From: Candidatus Zixiibacteriota bacterium
GTDB taxonomy: Bacteria; Zixibacteria; MSB-5A5; DSPP01
Direction of reading: 5' to 3'
DNA: 64,000 nucleotides
NCBI GenBank assembly: GCA_022614805.1
Contig: JAKEHY010000020.1
Coordinates: 97,733 to 161,732, forward strand
The notes under the pieces were generated by a model. The model saw only the letters and a list, made by a program, of their open reading frames with translations. It did no database searches and was not told the DNA's origin. Within the stretch, counting starts at the first letter, position 1, and every line of letters begins with the position of its first letter. The position numbers and the translations under genes are program-made. Shown piece by piece: positions 54,172 to 64,000 of this stretch.

Positions 54172-55391
54172 AAACGGATGCGGTCCTGGCCCGGGAAAGA
54201 CAAAGAAAAAATCACCGCCAGGTAATCGCGCAGGTGCCGGGTTATCAAAAAATGCTGCTTGACGTGCTGATGGCCGTTCTCTCCCAGTTTTTGGGCCGCC
54301 TCCGGTTGGGTCAAAAGATATTTGATTTTCAAAGCCGCCCCCTCTACCGAATGGACCAAAAGCCCGGTGTGGTTGTGGACGATTTGCAGGGGGATGCCGC
54401 CGACGGCGGAGGCCACCACCGGTTTTTTCTTCCAGAGTGCCTCGGCCACGGTCAGGGCGAACCCCTCCTTCAGCGATTTCTGGAGGACGACGGTCGAGCC
54501 CCGCTGCAGCTTGTTGATTTCGAGATCGGAAAAAGGGGGGAGTTCAAGAATATGAATGTCGGAGTCCCCCTCCGCCCGTTCTTTTATCTCCGCCAGCACC
54601 TGGGAACCCTCCGGGTCGTCCGAGGCGCCGCCGCCGGCCAAAATCAACTGGCAGTCGGTGCGGCGCTTCACCAGCCGGTAGGCGGCGATTACCCCCAGCG
54701 GGTCTTTCAGCCGGTCGAAGCGGGAGATTTGGGTAACAATGGGGCGGTCCGGGTCCACGCCAATCTGTTCAAGATAAGCCCGCACCTCCTCCTCCGGGAC
54801 GTCCCGGTTCTTCACCGCCAAGGGGTCGATGGAGGGGGGAATCTGGTACTGGGGAATGGGCAGCTCCTGGGCAAAGCTCGGCGCGGAAAAAATGGAGGCG
54901 TCGTATTTTTCCACGAACGGACGCAAAAAATCCCAGACCGGCGGGTGGGGAGAGGAAATGTCGATGTGGCAGCGCCAAACCCAGCCGGAGCTTTTGCTTT
55001 TCTTTTCGATAAAACTTACCGGCTGCGGGTCGTGGATGAAGATGAAATCCTCGCCAAAGGAAAACGTTTCGGCCTGCGCCCGGGTGTGGGAAAGAAAATG
55101 CTCCTGCACCTCCGCCGAAAGCTCCACCGGCGACCCGTGCAGGGCGTTGTGTATGGCCTTGGTGATGCCGAAAAACTCCGAGCCCCCCTTCAGAACCTCC
55201 CAGGAGGTTCGCACGCCGAGGTCGTTGAAAAGCGGCACGAGCCTTTGCAGAATCTCCGCCACCCCGCCGCCGACGGCCGTGGAGTTGACCATCTTCACCT
55301 TCTTTTTGCGCAAATGCTCTCCCAGCCGCCGCATAAGTTCGATCGGCTGCGGCCCGATGATGGGGGCGTAATCGGATAGGCGAACGTCCAT
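54168..55391 (-). CDS. treT: Trehalose glycosyltransferring synthase
   Basis: A 407-residue GT4 enzyme resembling TreT, which joins NDP-glucose and glucose reversibly to trehalose. The N-terminal segment VNSTAVGGGVAEILQRLVPLFNDLG and WEVLKGGSEFFGITKAIHNALHG, the middle DFIFIHDPQPVSFI and WRCHIDISSPHPPVW, and the donor region TQISRFDRLKDPLGVI and LKEGFALTVAEALWKKKPVVAS fit this subfamily well. The gene sits between a DUF5752-like gene and otsB, so trehalose can be made by two chemistries here. Confidence 0.85.
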   Translation of the reverse strand: MDVRLSDYAPIIGPQPIELMRRLGEHLRKKKVKMVNSTAVGGGVAEILQRLVPLFNDLGVRTSWEVLKGGSEFFGITKAIHNALHGSPVELSAEVQEHFLSHTRAQAETFSFGEDFIFIHDPQPVSFIEKKSKSSGWVWRCHIDISSPHPPVWDFLRPFVEKYDASIFSAPSFAQELPIPQYQIPPSIDPLAVKNRDVPEEEVRAYLEQIGVDPDRPIVTQISRFDRLKDPLGVIAAYRLVKRRTDCQLILAGGGASDDPEGSQVLAEIKERAEGDSDIHILELPPFSDLEINKLQRGSTVVLQKSLKEGFALTVAEALWKKKPVVASAVGGIPLQIVHNHTGLLVHSVEGAALKIKYLLTQPEAAQKLGENGHQHVKQHFLITRHLRDYLAVIFSLSFPGQDRIRL

Positions 55392-55393
55392 GG

Positions 55394-56170
55394 CTACGAT
55401 TTGCCGGGCGCTTTCTTTTCGAAAATATTCCGCAGCTTCTTAAAAAGTTCGCTCTCCTGCAACAGCCGGCCCACTCCGGTGGTCTGCGGGTAGCTCCCCA
55501 GCTTCGCCACCACCCGCTCTTTGGCCAGTTCCCGGTCCGTCAGGCTCAAAAGTTTCTGCCGGGTCTGTTCGAGCGTGTTGAGGTACGGGTCGATTTGGGC
55601 AATCTGCCCGGCCAGCTTCTCTTTTCCCAAACATTCCGCCACCCAATTGGAAAAATCATTTCCCGGTTTTTCGTCCCGCAGGTGGGCTTCCACCAAATGA
55701 TAGTACAAACTGTTGTGGTCCACCCGTTCCAATCCGTCCCGAAATTCCGCCAGGCTGGAGGCGGAATATCCGGTGGGAGCCACGATGTTGATGGACTTGC
55801 AGAAATGAAACTCCAGCCCGGGCAAAACCTCCCGCTCGGCCCGCTTCCCTCCCTGGCTTTTCAAAATGGAAAGGATTTCAGAGCGCAGGGCTTCAATCGA
55901 AGTGAAATGGCGGATATCGACGAATGCCAGCCGTTCCCCCAACGCTTTTTCCGAAAGAATCTCGGCCACCCAATAGGCGAAATCGGAGGGGTACTCCTCT
56001 GAAAGAAAGTGGTGCTCCCGCACGTAGTGATGGGTGTGGAAAAAAATGGAGGAGGCCTCCGCCCGCTCCACCGCTTCCGCCAGTTCGCGCACGTTTTTGG
56101 CCCGCTGGCCGGTCAACCCCACCAGCGGAACGGAGGTGTAAAAGACAAAAAAGTTTGCCGAACCGCTCAT
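55394..56170 (-). CDS. DUF5752-like protein of trehalose cluster
   Basis: A 258-residue soluble protein with two internal halves of similar pattern: SSIFFHTHHYVREHHFLSEE with DFAYWVAEILSEKALGERLA, and NSLYYHLVEAHLRDEKPG with DFSNWVAECLGKEKLAGQIA. From memory this matches DUF5752, often found beside TreT-type genes; the function is not established. Conserved His and Trp pairs in each half may bind ligand or metal. The ATG overlaps the stop of the membrane protein gene (ATGA), and the stop is 2 nt before the treT start. A regulatory role in trehalose synthesis is a guess. Confidence 0.62.
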   Translation of the reverse strand: MSGSANFFVFYTSVPLVGLTGQRAKNVRELAEAVERAEASSIFFHTHHYVREHHFLSEEYPSDFAYWVAEILSEKALGERLAFVDIRHFTSIEALRSEILSILKSQGGKRAEREVLPGLEFHFCKSINIVAPTGYSASSLAEFRDGLERVDHNSLYYHLVEAHLRDEKPGNDFSNWVAECLGKEKLAGQIAQIDPYLNTLEQTRQKLLSLTDRELAKERVVAKLGSYPQTTGVGRLLQESELFKKLRNIFEKKAPGKS

Positions 56171-56841
56171 TTATGCGACTGGCCGCCGCCTTCTTCCCTT
56201 CGGAAAAATTCTATCACCAGGTCACGGGCCATATCCTGGCAGCCCAGACCGAACGCCAGAGCAAAGGCTACCGCCACCGCTCCAACCAGAACCAGTACCA
56301 GCCACAAGGCGAACTGGGCCGCCAGCCCCAATTGCTCCATCGCCATAAGCCCCACCACAATCAGGGTGACCCAGCGGAAGGCGCGCGACCAGAAGGCCGG
56401 GCGGTCCAAAGCCATTTTTTGCAAAAGTCCGCGCAAAGCCGCTTCCACCAAAAAGGCCAGAAGGAATCCGAAAACGAAAATCAACAGCGCCACGAAGATG
56501 CGCGGCACCGTCCCCAAAAGCCGTTCCATTATTCCGGCTCCCACCGGCAGGCCGAGCACTTCAAATGAGAGGACGGTTGTAAACAGCAAAAAAAGCCAGA
56601 AGACGAAATGTCCCGCCAGCTCCCGGGGGGACAGTTTCTGTCCCGGCAAAAAGCCTCTTGCCTCCGGGCCGGTCGCCCCTTTGAACGGAAACCGAATCAC
56701 CAGGTAACGGAAAAACCGGGCCAGAACCCAGCCGGCCAGAAAAACCGCCGCCGCCACCACAAGCGCCGGCAAAAAGGCGAAAAACCCGGCGAAAATTTCC
56801 GCGATCCGGTCCGCCACCAAACGCAACTTTTCCGCAAACAT
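56167..56841 (-). CDS. MscS-related transmembrane helix protein
   Basis: A 224-residue protein with five or six membrane helices, resembling the conserved TM-helix (PF05552) proteins of the small-conductance mechanosensitive channel superfamily. It has FLPALVVAAAVFLAGWVLARFFRYLVIR, TTVLSFEVLGL, VPRIFVALLIFVFGFLLAF and AVAFALAFGLGCQDMARDLV. The soluble MscS beta domain is missing. Position in a trehalose operon suggests a link to osmotic stress, perhaps sensing or solute release. That function is inference. Confidence 0.7.
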   Translation of the reverse strand: MFAEKLRLVADRIAEIFAGFFAFLPALVVAAAVFLAGWVLARFFRYLVIRFPFKGATGPEARGFLPGQKLSPRELAGHFVFWLFLLFTTVLSFEVLGLPVGAGIMERLLGTVPRIFVALLIFVFGFLLAFLVEAALRGLLQKMALDRPAFWSRAFRWVTLIVVGLMAMEQLGLAAQFALWLVLVLVGAVAVAFALAFGLGCQDMARDLVIEFFRREEGGGQSHK

Positions 56842-56888
56842 GCTCCCTCCTCTTTTACTTGTTCGGCCTTCTGTGTCCGAAGCTCAAG

Positions 56889-56949
56889 CCCATCCGCCTG
56901 AGGGTCGGCTCCTCACGGAACCAATCGCTCCCAAGACGTTGCCGACCCT
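56889..56949. repeat. Inverted repeat between otsA and the downstream membrane protein gene
   Basis: GAGGGTCGGC (about 56900) and GCCGACCCTC (about 56940) are perfect 10-bp arms about 30 nt apart, in the 119-bp gap after the otsA stop. It could form a stem that attenuates read-through from otsA to the other trehalose genes, or be a dispersed repeat. Confidence 0.5.
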
Positions 56950-56960
56950 CGTCCCATCGG

Positions 56961-61814
<4,854 letters not shown>

Positions 61815-62780
61815 ATGGAAACCCTGCACCTCCATCCCGCCCTCTATTCGCAATACCTGAAGGTTCGCGCCCGGGTTTTTCTTCGGCCGTTCGAGCGGTT
61901 TTTCAAAAATCTCATCCGCGACATAACGATGCAGGACAACCTCCCCCTCTTGGCCGGCTCCATCTCATTTTTCTCGCTGCTTTCGATTGTGCCGGTGCTT
62001 CTGGTTCTGGCCTCCGCGGCCGGTTTTCTCTTGAGTTCCGAAGGCGTCTACCTGAAAACCACCGGCCTGGCGGCCCATCTGTTGCCGGTTTCCGTTTCGG
62101 ATGAATCGATAATTAATTTTTTGAACAACCTGCAGGCCAAAAGAAAGCTGGTGGGGCTTTTCGGTTTGCTGGGCCTCGTTTGGACCGCCAGCCGCATTTT
62201 TGGCTCCATCGAAACCGCCTTAAACGCCATCTGGAAGCTTCCCTCCGGCCGGGCCTTCTGGCACTCCCTGCTTTTGCGGTTGGCCCTCGTTCCCGCCTTT
62301 CTGGTTTTCATTCTGCTCTCGCTGGCCGCCACGGCCCTCTACACCTCTTTTCGGGAAACGGAGCTTCCGCTCGTCGGGGGAAAAATCGTCGAATTTCCTT
62401 TCTTTGCCAAAGTGACCGCGATTCTTTTGCCCGTCTTTCTGGCCTTTCTGCTTTTTTACTCGATTTACAAAATTATGCCCCGCGTCCGGGTCTCCAACAC
62501 GGCCGCCCTCTTCGGCGCTTTTTTTGGCGCCTGTGCCTGGGAGCTGGCCAAGCTCTTGTTCGACCTCTTCGCCAAAAAATTCGCCGGCCCGGAGCGCTTC
62601 TACGGCTCCGCCGCCACCATCGCCCTCTTTTTTGTCTGGATCTATTACTCCTCCTACATTTTGCTTTTGGGGGCCGAGGTCGGCAAGCAGTTTCAGTTGG
62701 TATGGGAAGAAGCCATTGCCGCCCGCCGGGTTCAAAAAGCCCTTTTCCGGCTGAACGCCGCGCTCAAAAACGCTTCGTAA
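61815..62780 (+). CDS. YihY/BrkB-family membrane protein
   Basis: A 321-residue protein with about six membrane helices. Diagnostic segments are the N-terminal DNLPLLAGSISFFSLLSIVPVLLVL, SEGVYLKTTGLAAHLLP, LGLVWTASRIFGSIETALNAIW and GSAATIALFFVWIYYSSYILLLGAEVGKQF. The family was once annotated as ribonuclease BN; its function is unclear. Its ATG directly follows the stop of the AI-2E gene, with no spacer. Confidence 0.87.
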   Translation: METLHLHPALYSQYLKVRARVFLRPFERFFKNLIRDITMQDNLPLLAGSISFFSLLSIVPVLLVLASAAGFLLSSEGVYLKTTGLAAHLLPVSVSDESIINFLNNLQAKRKLVGLFGLLGLVWTASRIFGSIETALNAIWKLPSGRAFWHSLLLRLALVPAFLVFILLSLAATALYTSFRETELPLVGGKIVEFPFFAKVTAILLPVFLAFLLFYSIYKIMPRVRVSNTAALFGAFFGACAWELAKLLFDLFAKKFAGPERFYGSAATIALFFVWIYYSSYILLLGAEVGKQFQLVWEEAIAARRVQKALFRLNAALKNAS

Positions 62781-62852
62781 TTCTTTGGCTTATTAAGCCG
62801 TTCCGACTATATTTCTTTCCGGCTGAAAGCGAAAAGCGGAGCCGAAACGTGG

Positions 62853-63779
62853 ATGACGAACAACCGGCGATTTCTGCAGGCGATAACCGCCTTTCTTGTT
62901 TTCCTTTTTTGCGCCTCCCCCTTTTCTGAACTTTCTTCGCAGGGGAGGAAAAGACGCCCCCGCCGCACGTTTATCCGCGGCGCCACCCCCGAATCCCCCG
63001 GGCGGCTTTTGGCCAAAGCGGCTTTGATTATCGATGTTCCCTCTGGTCGGATTTTGTACGAGTACAACGCCAGTCAGGTCCGCTCCATCGCCAGCCTGAC
63101 CAAGCTGATGACCGCCATCGTCTTTTTGGAGGGGAATCCACCCCTCGATTCGGTGGTGACGGTCACCCGCGAGGATGCCCGCGGGGCCGGCCGCAGGCGC
63201 TCACAGATGGGGGTCGGCGAATCCTTCCGGCTTCTGGACCTTCTGTACGCCTCGCTGATGGCTTCCGACAACCGGGTAACACGAACCTTGGCCCGCGCCT
63301 CCGGGCTGTCGATGGATAATTTCGTTTTGCGGATGAATGAAAAAGCCCGCGAGCTGGAGCTCGATTCCACCACGTTTGTGGAAGTGACCGGGCTGGATGC
63401 CGGCAACCGCTCCACCGCCACGGACGTCGCCCGGTTGCTTTCCTTCGCTCTGGAAAATTACTGGGTTGCCCACATTACCGCCACCAATCAATACACCTTT
63501 CAGTCGGTAAACAAACGCCGCCGCCACATCTTGCTGAACACCAACCGCCTGGCCCGCGCCGGCTGGGAGGTGGAAGGGGGAAAAACCGGCTTCATCGCTG
63601 CCTCCGGCTACTGTTTGGCGACGATTCTGAAGGATAAGGAAGACCACGAGATTTTAGTCACTCTGCTCGGCGCCCCCACCAACTCCCGCCGGTTCTCCGA
63701 GACGATTTACATTATCGACTGGTTGAACCGCTACGTCTATCCCCGTCAAATCGCCGACACCACCCTCATCCAGGAATAA
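62853..63779 (+). CDS. D-alanyl-D-alanine carboxypeptidase-like serine hydrolase (S11)
   Basis: A 308-residue protein. The signal peptide (FLQAITAFLVFLFCASPFS) is followed by a basic stretch (RKRRPRR) and the penicillin-binding catalytic triad of motifs: SxxK in SIASLTKLMTA (Ser81/Lys84), SxN in MASDNRVT (Ser138/Asn140), and KTG in VEGGKTGFIAASGYC (Lys244). It is shorter than E. coli DacA and lacks the C-terminal PBP5 domain, so it is closer to PbpG-like endopeptidases or short S11 enzymes. It trims peptidoglycan side chains in the periplasm. Confidence 0.87.
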   Translation: MTNNRRFLQAITAFLVFLFCASPFSELSSQGRKRRPRRTFIRGATPESPGRLLAKAALIIDVPSGRILYEYNASQVRSIASLTKLMTAIVFLEGNPPLDSVVTVTREDARGAGRRRSQMGVGESFRLLDLLYASLMASDNRVTRTLARASGLSMDNFVLRMNEKARELELDSTTFVEVTGLDAGNRSTATDVARLLSFALENYWVAHITATNQYTFQSVNKRRRHILLNTNRLARAGWEVEGGKTGFIAASGYCLATILKDKEDHEILVTLLGAPTNSRRFSETIYIIDWLNRYVYPRQIADTTLIQE

Positions 63780-63799
63780 ATTTCATGTATACGCCTTTG

Positions 63800-64000
63800 T
63801 AGGGGCGATTCATGAATCGCCTGTCCCTCTCCACTTAGTGGAGAGGGATTACAGGGTGAGGTGTTTTTGTAAGGATGGGTCTCAAACCCCCGCGTTTTTC
63901 TGTCCCCCTGTATTTAAGGGGGACGAGGCCTGACTTGTCCCGAGCGAAGTCGAGGGAAAGGCCGGAGGGGGTGTCTTGTAGGGGCGATTCGCGAATCGCC
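63800..64000. repeat. Cluster of palindromic repeats at right edge
   Basis: In order: GTAGGGGC-type palindrome GGCGATTCATGAATCGCC (63804-63821); a perfect hairpin with arms CCCTCTCCACT and AGTGGAGAGGG (63825-63847) followed by GGTGAGGTGTTTTT; GTCCCCCT/AGGGGGAC inverted pair (63902-63924); the 23-bp repeat starting CTTGTCCCGAGCGAAG (63934-63956); and a second GTAGGGGC palindrome, GGCGATTCGCGAATCGCC (63983-64000). No gene is seen. The cluster may continue past the window. Confidence 0.8.

Noticed and set aside
63780-64000. CRISPR array at the right edge
   Set aside because: The units are different palindromes with no constant repeat-spacer period.

Overview
This 64 kb window looks like a chromosomal piece of a Gram-negative, aerobic, respiring bacterium that is moderately GC-rich. 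The LpxH homologue implies lipid A, and there are outer-membrane barrels and lipoproteins. Proteins ending in a type IX-style NYPNPFN sorting domain, dockerin repeats, GWxTD-motif proteins, an alternative complex III/caa3-type respiratory cluster, and secreted proteins starting with a shared xxPQLINFQGIL head together suggest an FCB-group lineage, possibly candidate phylum Zixibacteria or a relative. That placement is inference from memory of such genomes. No transposase, CRISPR array, rRNA or prophage was found. One tRNA-His is present.

Region 1 (1-12.6 kb, minus strand) is a tightly packed surface-polysaccharide or glycoconjugate operon. It encodes a nucleotide-sugar dehydrogenase, three glycosyltransferases, an MsbA-like ABC exporter, two APH-fold kinases, a DUF5666-like periplasmic protein, a DUF5666-like/AlgE-like outer-membrane barrel, and a cut-off carboxypeptidase-regulatory-like protein. 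Upstream (12.7-16.5 kb) lie an NtrC-type regulator, a histidine kinase and a sugar epimerase. The gap between regulator and operon holds two tandem dyads and a candidate sigma-54 promoter, so the two-component system probably switches on the operon.

Region 2 (16.8-31.2 kb, minus strand) holds tRNA-His and then one respiratory supercluster, transcribed actA-B-C-D-E-F, a dihaem cytochrome c, coxB, coxA, ctaA, ctaB, ctaG, a 50-residue membrane protein, and coxC. It supplies a quinol:cytochrome c oxidoreductase, an A2-type haem-copper oxidase, and the haem A and copper assembly factors.

Region 3 (31.5-40.5 kb, plus strand) encodes four secreted proteins with a common head and different bodies and C-termini (YadA-like repeats plus S74 chaperone, phage-fibre-like end, G2-like end), interrupted by a medium-chain dehydrogenase. 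Dispersed palindromic repeats have entered coding sequence here in frame.

Region 4 (40.6-50.5 kb, minus strand) has lpxH, a DUF92 protein, a VWA-like membrane protein, a polyprenyl diphosphate synthase, a beta-helix protein with a sorting domain, and three exactly spaced tandem copies (869 bp period) of a dockerin-bearing secreted protein.

Region 5 (50.6-64 kb) has a GWxTD gene pair behind a good sigma-70 promoter (plus), a five-gene trehalose operon combining OtsA/OtsB with TreT (minus), and ligA, an AI-2E-type transporter, a YihY protein and a D,D-carboxypeptidase (plus). The right edge is a cluster of palindromic repeats also found elsewhere in the window.
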